A stretch of DNA of 64,000 bases from the NCBI RefSeq assembly GCF_036898095.1, contig NC_090729.1, forward strand, positions 63,951,132 through 64,015,131, given 5' to 3'. This document shows, piece by piece, positions 31,943 through 45,647 of the stretch. Position numbers and translations under genes: made by a program. This DNA comes from Palaemon carinicauda (taxonomy: Eukaryota > Arthropoda > Malacostraca > Decapoda > Palaemonidae). How positions within the stretch are numbered: position 1 is the stretch's first letter; each line of letters starts with the position of its first letter. The notes below the pieces were generated by a model. It made no database searches, was not told the DNA's origin, and was given only the letters and a program-made list of their open reading frames with translations.

Positions 31943-33549
31943 TTATCTCTGCTCAGTGGCTGAGAACTGGAACTGTTGCAGGAGTTGCTGGAAGGTGGAG
32001 GTTGATGAGAGGGAGAGGACTTTGGTAAGGATCTGGAAGGCGATAGGTATGAGGTCCTGCAAGGTGAGAGACTCAATTGCTTGAGTCAAGGTTTGGGAAG
32101 AGGAAGAGGATGAAGGTCGTTGCTGGTCCCTTTGGGGAGCAGTTGCAGGTCGATGCTGATCCTTCTTAGGAACAGTTGTAGGTCGTTGCTGGTCCTTTTT
32201 AGGAGCAGTTGTAGGTGTAGATGCTGGAGCTATTGTAGATGTAGAAGTAGGAGCAGGAGTTGGCTGAGTTGGTCTTCTCTGGCGAGGAGTTCTCTGTTCT
32301 TTAGGTGGCTGGGATGGAGCTGGTTTGTTTTGGTTTGAAGAGGATGTATTCTTCATAGCTGCTATCCTCTTGAGACGCTCTGGGCAGCGCTTATTCCAAG
32401 CATGGTGTGGCTTGGAACAATTGGGGCACTTGGATGTGGTTTGTCGTCCTTCTTTATGGGCCTTTATGCACACTTCTGTGCTATGTCGCTGCTGCAGATA
32501 CCGCAAATAATGGGGCCTCTGCATTCTTCTTTATGATGTCCAAAGAGTTGGCATCTGTAACATCGAAGGGGCTCAGGTGTGTATTCCTCGATGGGGAAAG
32601 TACCCCAGACTCCTAAGTCCAGTTTGGAAGGAACTGGACCTATAAAGGTGGCGATTAGGCGTCGAACAGGAACGTCATCCTTGCTTGTGCAGCGAACAGC
32701 ACAGTCAATATTGCTGCACGAGGTTACAATGGAGATAGGCATCGTCACAGGATACCTAGTAATGACTGCCTTCTTCCTGATAAAAGCAGGATCCAGCAGT
32801 GTTAAGGTGGAGTCTTCCTGAAGGAATCTGGCAGTCTCGATGTCCTTGGGATAGATGATAAGGTCACCTTTCCTGTTAGGTCTTGCAGTGAGTTGCATGC
32901 CAGGCTTGGCAGCCATGGCAGCAACAGAGGCATAAGAGAGCTCGTGGTTTGCCTGTGAAAGTCGAAACTTTGGCAGAGGCTTCTTTGGCTGTGTAACTGG
33001 GATGTTCTCTTGTATAACAGTGGCTTCTTGCAGGAGTGTCTGGAGGCAATCTGTGCAGTTGCAGTCCATAGAGTGGGCCCCCTGTTCGGTCTCCATCGCG
33101 TTGGAGGACTCAGGCTCGTTGGTAGGAGGGATGACTGCTGTTGCACCTAATTGCTGAGGAGTTGTAGGGACAGACAAGGACGAGTCTGTGCTCTCAGTCC
33201 TTGGAGTCACAAGTGGCGATGCTGGGGCTGGTTCTGGCACTGGTGAAGAATCTGTAGAAGTCTTCTTTCTCTTGTTCTGTCGCTTAAGGATTAATTCCTT
33301 ATTAAACTTGAGAAGCTGGTCAGAGGCATCTTTGCATCCCTCACAGCGACAGTTGATTCTGTGGTAAGTCACTGCTGAGTTTACAGTGTAGTTATATTTT
33401 TTCAATCTGTTGAATATGAAGTCACGTTGCTCCTTATAAGCCCCACAGTCATCACATTCACAGGTTTGATCAGTGAAAATATAATTACAGTCTCTGGTTT
33501 CCTTAGGATAAAATTGCCATCCCTGATCTCCCAGATACCAAATGGACAT
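31943..33549 (-). pseudogene. Non-LTR retrotransposon ORF1-like protein
   Basis: Gag-like ORF1 protein of a Jockey/I-type LINE, an RNA-binding protein. First part (33549 down to 32464, 361 codons): Cys-rich N-terminus (CECDDC, CRCEGC, CNCTDC), a Pro/Ser/Thr linker, a central segment with KGDLIIYPKD typical of RRM-like ORF1 domains, then a zinc knuckle CYRCQLFGHHKEEC. A frame shift near 32500 interrupts the second knuckle. The second frame carries CPNCSKPHHAWNKRC and a Gln/Pro-rich tail with a TAPKKDQQRP-type repeat, ending at 31943. No ORF2 (endonuclease/RT) follows within the window. It could be a decayed ORF1-only element. Confidence 0.7.
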
Positions 33550-34004
33550 CGTGGTTGAACTCTACGGGAATCACAGTGAAAATTTTGGGAGGTTACGAAG
33601 TACATAATCCAAGAGTAGTTGTCGGCACGAGTCTGAGCGAACACTGATGTAACATAATGTAGTTGCAGAGATGCCATGTTACGAACTGATGACTTACTCA
33701 AAGAAATAATTCTACTTAGGCTAATTTTTCACCAATCTTATAAATATTTTCATAGAAATTTCACGTAAATCATTATTATTGAAAATAATTAAAAAATCAT
33801 TCATTCAATAACTCATATCTTAAAAATAAAGTAACTCTTCTTCAGGAAATATCTCCTTATAAAGAATGTTGTGGATATATACAAAAGTCGTTTGTATATT
33901 ATAAACAAATATTATGAGTATGTGTGTGTGTGTGTGTGTGTGTGTACCGAAATCATTGCTTACAATGGTTAGTTTAGTGCAAGTCATACAGAGGCACTTT
34001 TCGG
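33550..34004. other. Flank, no gene
   Basis: AT-rich; contains (TG)n at about 33919-33945. A reading frame extends upstream of the ORF1 start on the minus strand to about 33700, so the ORF1 N-terminus may be longer through a frame shift. Confidence 0.35.
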
Positions 34005-34235
34005 CAGTGTAAAATCCGGACGTCAGACATCGGACGTCGGATGCCGTCCGGGAGAATAGAAAATCGCTTGTATCACCGGTAAAGGCACCATAATACACCA
34101 CTTTTTGACACTGGTAATTTTCACTGATAATTTCTGTTATTTCCTGAATACAATGTTCGCAAAATATTGACTTATTTTCATTTTATTCAGAATAATCTCA
34201 ATCGGACGTCAACATTACACTACATCACACTTACA
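34005..34235. repeat. P-like element left inverted repeat
   Basis: Matches the reverse complement of 36165-36392, including GATACAAGCGATTTTCTATT and GACGTCCGATTGAGATTATT blocks. It has internal copies of GGACGTC. Confidence 0.8.
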
Positions 34236-34663
34236 TGCTTATATGTAAAACTGCTTTTGTTGTATTTCTACTTGTAGTCTCGTGTAACTTTTGAAATAAA
34301 CTATTCTAACATGTTTGTTTGGTCGAGACAAGTGCAATTAGGATATCATTGTTGTAAATTTCTTGGCAACTAAATGCAGGGTAAAGGGAGTGGTAGGCCC
34401 TTTCTCCTTTTGTTACTTTACAGCCGAGTAAATTCTTATCTGTGACTGTTGATTGGCGACATTGGTGTAGCAGGAAATTTTTCCCCCCTGACTGAAATTC
34501 CCCCCGGGAAAAATAGCCTAGGATCGATTTCCCCCCCGGGAAAAGCAGCCCGGGCTGTTATTCCCCCGGGGGGAATTTCAGCCCTAGAATATTTTTCCCC
34601 CCCCTAGGCCATTTCTCCCTCCACCCTCTCTTACAGAGAAACTATTTTCATGAATTAAATAAT

Positions 34664-35308
<645 letters not shown>

Positions 35309-35483
35309 AGTGATTTACAGCAATAATAATGGTCAGAAATGCTAAATAAGAACAAGATAACCAGTTGGTAAAACATATGGATCATGTAAGTGGCTGAACA
35401 TAGGCCAATCATGATCATTTAACACATTTGAGATTTGTAAAAGGGTACAGAACCTAACAAACCCACCTAACCTAACCTAGTAG

Positions 35484-35605
35484 TTCCCAGGTCACAACCC
35501 CTAGCCGGGGGCAAGCCCCCGGACCCCCTTCCCAGGTCACAGCCCCTAGCCGGGGGCAAGCCCCCGGACCCCCTTCCCAGGTCACAAACCTTCCCAGGTC
35601 ATAAC
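35484..35605. repeat. GC-rich tandem repeat with hairpin core
   Basis: Two full units and a partial unit of about 57 bp: CCCAGGTCACAACCCCTAG, then CCGGGGGCAAGCCCCCGG, a perfect 7-bp stem. It lies within the P-like element. Confidence 0.85.
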
Positions 35606-35851
35606 CTCTTGGACTATCCCAATATCAGCCTTCATCAATAAATTCTTTAAACAAACAGGCATTTTTTTTTTCGTTGCATTTGGAGATTTAAAGTTACGTC
35701 TGCACAAATTTCTTGAATTGAGGATATATATACTAAAGAATTTGATTGTTCCCTTACATCCTTCGAAATCAGCAAGCTTGTTTTCTAAGCAATATTGCAT
35801 GGAGTTTGATACGAATTCACCAAGAAACTGAGCAGCACGTTTAAAATTCAT
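35582..35851 (-). pseudogene. P-element/THAP9-like transposase fragment
   Basis: 89 codons, beginning MNFKRAAQFLGEFVSNSMQY and containing ADFEGCKGTIKFF and ILNSRN, with FKSPNAT after it. The arrangement (a helix with AAQ...VS, an acidic F-x-G-x-x-x-T segment, then LNSRN and FK-P) is what I recognise from the catalytic-core side of P-type transposases. No catalytic triad can be claimed from this fragment. It would be a short leftover of the gene once carried by the element. Confidence 0.45.
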
Positions 35852-36164
35852 TGTCCTTTTTTATCCACGCAATATGTTGTGACCTCAATTTATTGCCTAA
35901 ATGTAACCCTTCATTGTCTTGCAATTTGTGCAGATTTGCTATGAAATCCCATTGAAATTGATTTCCATGGCAAAAAAAAAAAAAAAAAAATGGTTACCTC
36001 CACCAAGCAAAGGGGGAATCTTGGCCCAGAGGGGGGAATATTATCCTGGGACAAAGTTCCCCCGGGGGGATAAATATCCTGGGCCATATTTCCCCCGGGG
36101 GGAATTTCGGACGGGGGAAAACCAGACCGTTACACCGGCTTTTATCCTAACAGGGTAAAATAGC

Positions 36165-36392
36165 GGGCAGTTAAATAGTGTAATGTTGACGTCCGATTGA
36201 GATTATTCTCAATAACATGAAAATAAATCCATATTTTTCGAACATTTATTCAGAAAATAACAGAAAGTATCAGTGAACATTAGGCCTACCAGTCACAAAA
36301 AAGAGGTGTATTTTCGCGTCTTTCCCAGTGATACAAGCGATTTTCTATTCTCCCGGACGGCATCCGATATCCGACGTCCGGATTTTACACTG
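36165..36392. repeat. P-like element right inverted repeat
   Basis: Complement of 34005-34235 with minor differences, for example GATATCCGACG where the left arm has an extra GACGTC step. Confidence 0.8.
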
Positions 36393-36512
36393 TGCCGTGT
36401 TGCTGTCATTTGCCTTTGTTGTTCATTAGTAAACTTTAAACCTTAAGGACAAGAATAAAATTGCATAGGTCCATGCTCTTGCTTGGTCCCTATGCCTCTT
36501 CCTTATGTCAGT

Positions 36513-36515
<3 letters not shown>

Positions 36516-36568
<53 letters not shown>
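36516..36568. repeat. (GA)n microsatellite
   Basis: About 53 bp of GA. Confidence 0.95.
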
Positions 36569-36573
<5 letters not shown>

Positions 36574-36690
36574 GTGAACTAATCTCTCTTGGGGAGTGCA
36601 AAGAGCTTGCACAAACAATCTCCATCTGCCCCTCGCCATGATCTCATTCACATATGGCAATTGAGTAATCTTTTTTTATAGATTCATTCT

Positions 36691-36706
36691 AATAATAATA
36701 ATAATA

Positions 36707-36762
<56 letters not shown>
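36691..36762. repeat. (AAT)n-(ATT)n microsatellite
   Basis: AAT units turn into ATT units, forming a self-complementary junction. Confidence 0.95.
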
Positions 36763-36763
<1 letters not shown>

Positions 36764-36832
36764 TCAGCAAAAGCCATATACCGAATTACAATAGAGTGCT
36801 TTCAATGACGTCACTGGGAATCGCCGGCGGCC

Positions 36833-37102
36833 ATGCTGGAGGGCATACAAAGCGAAAACATGGCGGCTGCTACAGCGAATAAGGACAATGAGAGCGACTT
36901 TGTCAAACAATTGTCGGGTGATGATAAGCGTTTTTACAAGCAGAAACTCGATCTAATTGATGGCCTAGATCCATACCAGATGCAGAATTCATGCAGTCAA
37001 AATATTGAGGATTTTCCCAGTATTTCATACATTGATATGGTGAACTACTTGGTACTGTCGGCCAACCCAGAACATGAGTGGGCATACATTTCCATTGAAT
37101 AA
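36833..37102 (+). CDS. Unrecognised 89-aa protein, possible first exon of a transposon gene
   Basis: ATG at 36833 lies inside the left inverted repeat. The product has a charged N-terminus (NKDNESDFVKQL), then FYKQKLDLIDGLDPYQM and a hydrophobic-aromatic segment (FPSISYIDMVNYLVLS). I recall similar N-terminal segments in invertebrate proteins linked to YqaJ-type nuclease or SWIM domains, but cannot confirm this here. The frame stops at 37102 without a known domain end, so it may be the first exon of a longer gene or a truncated remnant. Neighbours are consistent with a mobile element and not a host gene. Confidence 0.4.
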   Translation: MLEGIQSENMAAATANKDNESDFVKQLSGDDKRFYKQKLDLIDGLDPYQMQNSCSQNIEDFPSISYIDMVNYLVLSANPEHEWAYISIE

Positions 37103-37903
37103 TCTGCTTCCAGAATTCGTTGTTTTTCCCTTTGATGCTTTTAAGTCCAAAATTAGATAAACACTGGGCCGATAAAGAGAGTGTTTATAATTATAATGCT
37201 AATATTGATAATTTAGCCTAACCTTGTGTATTATAATTTTTTATTGTCAAAATGTATGTAAAAGTTTTGCATTATTATGTCAAATCTTTATCAGTTCATG
37301 CATAACCATTGTGTTTGTGTTTGGTTACAAATGCTATAATTTCTTATATACATATAAACATATGATGGACAAACTCTATTGTAATGCTCTTGGATGATCG
37401 TTTTGCCTCCTTGCAATTAAATGCGCAAGTTTAATTATTTTTTCGATGTTTCATATATAAGCTGAAGACCCCTTTGGATTAATCCAGCTTTCAGATATTA
37501 TTATTATTATTATTATTATTATTTATAATCAATGTTTATTCATCACATAGGCCTGTATGTCTGCACAATTTAATACACAAATTAAAATAAATATAAATAT
37601 ACACTTAATTATATATAGGCATGAGCACCTTGGCGAAAGAGAGACCTAGGTAAGTAGCCTTTGTTAATATAGCCAATATGGGCGCTTTTAATTTTTTTTT
37701 TTTTTTTTTTAAATCTGAGATGCCCCTTTTGATGTTTAAAAATTGAGATGCCCCCTCCCCCACACACACTACACACTGAACTGACGATGATACTTTTGAA
37801 GTCACCTATGCGATCGGATATAGCATGTTTACACAGGAATAATGATACTTTTAGGGCCTAGCCGAGACTGACCTGATATGAAATAATCAGAACAGATACG
37901 TGC
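37103..37903. other. Interior of the small element, non-coding
   Basis: AT-rich with an (ATT)n tract at about 37496-37522 and a T-run near 37690. The middle exons, if this was a gene-bearing transposon, are missing. Confidence 0.35.
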
Positions 37904-38089
37904 TTAGGGTAGTGAGGATTCACGTAGATCAGCCCTTGATATTCTGGTCAACCACAAGTCACGTCTGCACTTGGATAATTCCTCTGTATCTTTGTCCTGA
38001 TTCTGAATAACTGCCGGTATGCGGTAGAAACTCTTGTCATCTCTTCGTCCTCGATTCCCACAGCCAACAAAAGCGCAAAAACTGGGCAT
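37904..38089 (-). CDS. THAP-type zinc-finger exon
   Basis: Starts MPSFCAFVGC, the standard opening of a THAP domain (Cys-x4-Cys near the N-terminus), followed by KSFYRIP and a basic WLTRISRADL segment where THAP proteins have a conserved Trp. The distal zinc ligands (Cys-x2-His) are not in this frame; the ORF stops at 37904 after RESSLP, and a GTGAAT at the ADL codons could be a splice donor. THAP domains bind DNA and occur in P-type and Kolobok transposases and in host regulators. Convergent with the ORF at 36833. Confidence 0.6.
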   Translation of the reverse strand: MPSFCAFVGCGNRGRRDDKSFYRIPAVIQNQDKDTEELSKCRRDLWLTRISRADLRESSLP

Positions 38090-38251
38090 TGTGTGAATGT
38101 GAATGTGATGAAATGGCTAAATATTCAACAGTTCAACCATAGCTATTCACTGAACGCGTCTTTGTATGCCCTCCAAGATGGCGGACCGGAAGTTTGATGA
38201 CGCGTATTGAAAGGACTCTATAGGGGAACAGTGATCTTACATTTTTGACAT

Positions 38252-38280
38252 CACAAAAAAAAAAAAAAAAAAAAAAAAAA
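38252..38280. repeat. Poly(A) tract
   Basis: About 28 A residues on the plus strand. Confidence 0.9.
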
Positions 38281-38789
38281 CAGATGAGATATGCAATAAT
38301 ATCAGTGATATATTACAAACATCAATTAGCAGGCTGACCACAGAGTTCTAAGGTCTGGGTAATAAAACCACAATAGTATTAACGCTTAATAATGATGATA
38401 ACATGCATATCAGCAAACAAAAAGAGAGGGAGAAAAAAAAAATGGCGATGACAATGATAATTATGTTGGAACAAAAATTGTTTGAATAATGATAGAACTC
38501 TGGGAAAAAAAGAATCTAGTCACAGAGCAGGTGGTGTGAAGGAAATACAGGACTTCCAGACAACAAAGATATAACATAATAAAACACGTTATCATGACAT
38601 TACTGGGTATTATACCTAAGTTATTTAGTAATGAAGATTTGACATAGCCAAACTATCAAAGATTAGTGAATACAATTCATTGTACTGACGCTTCCATATT
38701 CCAGGTTTCCCACATTTTGGATTTTATTCTCGCTGCACTTGCAAGCACATTTTGAATTAGGGGATTTTCACTAGATCGTAGGCGGAAGG
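38281..38789. other. Flank or 3' region of the LINE, no gene
   Basis: AT-rich. Possible 3' UTR of the minus-strand LINE; no tail repeat could be identified. Confidence 0.3.
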
Positions 38790-39600
38790 TGAGACTTACT
38801 ATAGAGCGACGAATGATGGTTTTAAGGTCATCAGTCTATTGTCAACAAGCATCGCTGAAGCTGAATGGTGCCTCGGGGTATTTGTGAGGTGTCTTAAGAT
38901 ATCATTGTGAATGACTGTCATATGTCTCATCGATTCACACGTATAGTTTGCCCATAGCGAGCAGCCGCACACGTTATAGCAGTAGGTTTGAAATAAGAGT
39001 TTTTTGATATCTTGGCGGCAGAAGGCAAATCTCATTACCCTGTTCCCTAGACAACACAATTTACGTCGCCTGTTTTTAATGTCAGATGTATCCCTTAAAT
39101 CTTTTGTAATGATGTGACCTAGGTAAGGAAAATCATTGACAAATGTTAGCTGATGGTTTTGGAGGAAAATATGAGGGTCTTCTATGAAACCTAGCGCTCT
39201 AGGAAGGACAGACATGCACTGTGTCTTCGATTCGTTATAGATTACGTCATGTTCATTAGCGTATGCGTTGCAGGTGTCGATAAGACGTTGTAGGCCTTAA
39301 GCAGAGGGGGAGATGAGGACCATATCGTCAGCGTAGCAAAGGTTATTTATGGTAAATCCATTAACCGTACAACCAATGGGAAGTGAATTCAGTCTAATAT
39401 TCAAATCGTCTGTGTAAACATTAAATAAATATGGTGAGAGGATGCCTCCTTGCCTGAGACCGTAAGATGAACCGAATGGCAGGGAAAGGAGATTGCCCCA
39501 TTTGACACAGAACTGTTGTGTTAAAAACCAATAGTATAATATGCACCGATGAGATATAGAGGAGTTCCCCTTTTGCGTAGTTTCAAAAAGAGTTTCAGAT
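38790..39600 (-). pseudogene. LINE reverse transcriptase fragment (CR1/L2-like)
   Basis: 3' half of a non-LTR retrotransposon ORF2. On the minus strand, from about 39560 downward: LRQGGILSPYLFNVYTDDLN, the active site YADDMVLIS near 39330, a stop near 39298, then NESKTQCMSVL and YLGHIITKDLRD, CCLGNRVMRF, LLFQTYCYNVCGCSLW and a C-terminal segment to 38799. The thumb-region blocks are typical of CR1/L2-type LINEs. Upstream the frame is lost after about 39600, fitting 5' truncation plus decay. Confidence 0.75.
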
Positions 39601-39819
39601 AGTTTATTCTGTCAAATACCTAATCCTGTCCGCCATTTAACTTCCAATAATCTGCTGAGGGCTTTGTTCTCAATTCTACGAAATCTGTTTCATTGTCATA
39701 CCACGACTCTTATCCATACAGCAACACCGATCTCATTAAACTGATTTTTATATATCATTTCAGGCAATTTGATTACAAAATTTTGCTTTTTCAACTTTCC
39801 ATTAAAATCAAAATAGCAG

Positions 39820-39822
<3 letters not shown>

Positions 39823-39911
<89 letters not shown>
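39823..39911. repeat. (TA)n microsatellite
   Basis: About 90 bp of TA. Confidence 0.95.
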
Positions 39912-39913
<2 letters not shown>

Positions 39914-40336
39914 TATCTGTTCAATTTTAAATAAAAGTATATTAGAAATACTGTCTTTTATATGCATTTAAATTCAATTCAATCAAAAATTAGAATTATA
40001 TTGCATTCCAATTTCTTTCTCTAGTAATTATATATATCAAAGTAATCAGTACCTCTCAATGCTCTATAACATATTACTCTATTTTATAGTGTTTTCTCTA
40101 GATCTTTTTGAGAAGTTCAGAATAAGTCTGCTCTTCAGTATATTCATTATCAGTGTTACCAGATCTAAATTGTGAAACTATGTTAGAATCTGATGAAAAT
40201 TATGCTATAGGTTTGACGTATTTATGCCAGATTTCTATTATAGTTTTCATAGCAAATATCATGCAGAGTACCTTAATTAATAATACTTCATTGATGTTTT
40301 ATTTCAAAATGTAATTGTCTGAACTATGAACACTAA

Positions 40337-42243
<1,907 letters not shown>

Positions 42244-42700
42244 TTAAAATATTATTTTTAGCAAGCCAGAATAGGTAGGATTATTGTATATATAAACTCC
42301 CTTAGAGCAGCAAGATTTCTCTAAGTATTTAGTACAAAATCCTGCCTCCTCTGCACTCCTTGCAACAATATATTGCCCTGTCCTGAAGTCCCGATATGGC
42401 AACCCCAATGGATTACCGTGCGCATCAAGCTCCTCACCTGTCTGGAAAGGTGAAGCCAGGTGATCTCTTCGACCGTAGAGTCGAACCCATTCTACGAGAA
42501 GCTGCCCTAGCCTGCTGACCTGCCTGGTCATTGAACCCGTGCACATCTGGCTCACCCCCCGCACTCTCTCTCCCAAAACTTGACTCACAAAAGGTTGCTG
42601 CCGGTCGGAGAGATTGAGAAGAAGAGGACCCTGGGATACCATAGTTGTAGCCAACGAGGATTCTTGGGGTGAGCCAGGCAAGAGTGCAACGTGCCAATTA
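42244..42700 (-). other. Unrecognised ORF in a locally GC-rich segment
   Basis: A 145-codon minus-strand ORF in sequence richer in GC than its flanks. The product has LLVEWVRLYGRRDHL and LPYRDFRTGQYIVARSAEEA, with no motif I recognise. A second 87-codon frame overlaps it, so neither is clearly coding. It could be an exon or gag-type remnant of a repeat. Confidence 0.2.
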
Positions 42701-43319
42701 GTGCAACGTCCAGGTCAACAGCTATCACGGGCATAGGACTGATCTTCAAAGGAGTGCAGGTACTACATCAATGGCCATTTAGTTTTCCCCCATTTTTTCT
42801 TAGCTTAGACTTATTTTAATTTTATAGGGAACCTGGCTAATTACACTATTCGGACTGTGTGCGGTGGGATTGTGTGTAAATATTTTTCCGTTATCATTTC
42901 TGGTTTGAGACTAGCATAGTCTCTGGGTCACATGGGCCACGTGCCAGACCCCATTTGATTTTTGATTGTTGCAGACCACGTGTCTAACCCGTCATTTTCA
43001 TTATTTCAATTGCATATCTTTTGATACCATTTTTTGTGTTGTTAAGATGTCCGTTTTTTTTTTTAATGTAAGTTTGTGAATAAATCGATATTAGGTTAAT
43101 TAAACCTCCCTAGTATTTTTGCTCCCTCATTTATTTTAATGTGTGAAATGAATAGTTGATCACGGGACAAAGTACCCAATACTTAAAGAGAAAACCTAAG
43201 TAAGTCTATAGGTGGTAACAGCGAGGTACTTTGCATTAATATATTTGCTTCGAAGGTAAAGATCCTTATCTTTAAACTTTTAAACTACTTTACATCACTG
43301 CTCCCATTTTGGATTTTGT

Positions 43320-43600
43320 CTGATTACATTAACGTAAAATATCTGTCCAGCATTTCATTGGGGTAGCTGGGACGGAGCCGGAACAGAGCCTGAGAATGAG
43401 ATGACTATAGACCTGACAAAGCTAGAGTAGGCCATAAATTATTGACATTTCTACGTGTGGAGTACTTCGGCCTCTGGACAGTAAATTTCACTTTTGTATT
43501 TGAGAGTGATGGTTAGTGAATTGTGACAGTAAAGTATTAGCAGGGTGTTTGTGCCCCGAGAGTAAGTGCTCCTATCCTCCCCTGTTGAACTTTATGTAAC
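43320..43600. repeat. Dispersed repeat, copy 1
   Basis: Shares blocks with 62340-62560 and 63470-63700: ATTAACGTAAA, CAGTATTTCA-type, GTGTGGAGTA followed by a CTGGAC block, and AGTGCTCCTAT. Diverged, with no coding content recognised. Confidence 0.45.
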
Positions 43601-44164
43601 TGTTATAAGGAGACTTTCCCGGACTAAGTTCCCACTCAGAACATAACCATAAAAAATTCTCCACATAATTATTAATATAGTGCATATGTATGTTCCAATG
43701 AAACCAATAAATTAGATGGCACTGTCGTATATTCCAAAATAAGTGTTATATTGCATATCCTTGTAGAATGTTCAAGGTGATGTAATATTTGTCTTTGTGG
43801 AGAGTACCACAGTACATCCTGTAAAGTACCAGTCACAGGTTTGTTTGCCATCCTACAATATTAATATATATTTACCACAGTCATTGATAGAAACTCAGCA
43901 GGTTTCGGGCTCGTAAGCACATTGATGTTCGATGGTGATGAACAAAAGTACGAATTGTAAAGAGTCAAATTTCTCGGGTATTTACAGCTGCAGAAGATAC
44001 ATGGCACTATTCTAAAAGAGGTGGAATAGCAGAAGCTGACCTGGGTGAAAAATTTACTGCTGAAACTTTTGCCAAAATCTTTTAGTATTTTGACAACTGT
44101 AGTTTATATTTAGTTATCTGAAGTGCTAAGGACGATAAGTTTTATGTTGGTTGAATATTGTCTA
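43601..44164. other. No recognised gene
   Basis: AT-rich flank between a dispersed repeat and the Gypsy LTR. Confidence 0.35.
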
Positions 44165-44647
44165 GTGATTTCAGCATATTACTCACCTGTAAATGAGTGA
44201 ATAATTATTAGTAGTTATCCCGAGGTATCCCTCCTGCGTCGTCAGTTTTTTAATGTTGATATGTTGAATCAAACGCAGGTGTGTACATAACCCTTTAATG
44301 TATAATCAGAAGCTACATTACTCGGTGGCTCTGGGCTTCCGAGTTCCAACAACCAACTCACAACTGACCATCGAGCGTCTTGTAAACAATCTCACAAAAA
44401 TAAACATTAAAACAAACTTAAGAGCATCACTCTCAAAAGACTTAAATCCTACTGCAGTACAAAAGTAAAAAGAATCACATCCTATCTTTGAGGTAATCAA
44501 TAAATGCTTGAAGCCTAATATGAAAATACATTATTTCAGTTATGTACAATGTATATCATGTTTTATCAATGCAATATGATGCAATGTTGTGCTCAATATA
44601 CATAACATTTGAGGTAATATAGTATATTATTACAATAATACGTAACA
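44165..44647 (-). repeat. Gypsy-1 3' LTR
   Basis: On the minus strand starts TGTTACGTATTATTGTAATA after a polypurine tract AAGGGGGAGGAAAC (44648-44661). Aligns with 30694-31160. Includes CAGGTGAGTAATATG near 44175-44190. Confidence 0.7.
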
Positions 44648-44699
44648 GTTTCCTCCCCCTTAACTGGACATTCTAAAAATCTATATAAATCTAATCACT

Positions 44700-45647
44700 C
44701 AGGGGGATTTCCTCTATTAATCCTATTAGGAAGCACTCTAACCTCATCGTGTACTGGTACATGAGTTGATTCTGAATCTACATTTGATGTTGGAGCATCT
44801 TGGTTAACATTTGACTCATTTGATCTAACTACTTCTGAAAGTTTTCCATCTCTAGCATTCACAAGCTTTACTGTATTTCTGTTCAAAGGCTGTAATTAAT
44901 CAACATGACATTTTACAATATTTCCACCAACTTGAACATCATGATATAAATTTCCCATCTCTCTAACAATCTCCTGGTACCCACTTCTCTGGAGTGTTCT
45001 ACAATCTTACCATGACATCAGATAAAGGTAAAAAATGTCTTACATTAGGAAGCTTTAATACTTGTTTATACCATTTATCTTCTAAATCACTTTGCGAACT
45101 TGGAAACAACAAATCTAACTTACACCTTATCCTCCTCCCAGTCAACAAATTTGAGGGTGTCACGCCTGTTGTGCTGTGTGGCGTTGTTCTATAAGACAAT
45201 ATAAACTTTGATACATGCAAAAATATGTTACCCAAATTTGCTTTTTTACACTTCATATTGTGTTTAAATGGTTGAACAAACCTTTCAGCCTCTCCATTGG
45301 TGGAGGGATGATATGTTGCTGAAAATGTATGTTTTATACCATTGACGTTACAAAATTCTTTAAACTCTTGTGAGGTAAATTGTGGACCATTATCTGTAAC
45401 AATTCTTTCTGGAATACCATGTGTAGAAAGAATTTGCATTAACTCTTTTATTGTGGCGTAAGACGTTATTGTTTTCATTGGAATGACTTCTGGCCACTTG
45501 CTGTAAGCATCTACGACTATCAAAAACAAATAATTTAAAAAAGGACCAATAAAATCTATATACACTCTTTGCCATGGATACATGGGTAACTCCCATGGGT
45601 GCATTCTAGCAAAATGAGGATTGTTCTGTTGCATAACAAAATTCATT
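44700..45647 (-). pseudogene. Gypsy-1 integrase core and C-terminus
   Basis: Integrase of Gypsy-1, 3' of the inserted LTR. Core motifs: Asp in YIDFIGP near 45560, Asp in VTDNGPQF near 45390, Glu in NGEAER near 45290. LSYRTTPHS follows. The 215-codon frame (44999-45646) then shifts; the remainder to about 44700 includes a NRINRGNPPE tail in another frame. Confidence 0.8.

Larger units (their letters stand above)
36791..38222. mobile_element. Small inverted-repeat element with two convergent ORFs (family unknown)
   Basis: Ends of about 65 bp are inverted: left TAGAGTGCTTTCAATGACGT and onward to GGAGGGCATACAAAGCG (36792-36855); right, reverse complemented, TAGAGTCCTTTCAATACGCG and onward to GGAGGGCATACAAAGACG (38157-38222). 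Just inside each end an ORF reads inward: a plus-strand ORF starting inside the left repeat (36833) and a minus-strand THAP-domain ORF starting at 38089. This resembles a deleted DNA transposon that kept the first exon of each gene. I cannot name the superfamily. Confidence 0.55.

Noticed and set aside
42244..42700. Host gene exon
   Set aside because: Two overlapping frames are equally open and neither shows a known domain; kept only as a low-confidence segment.
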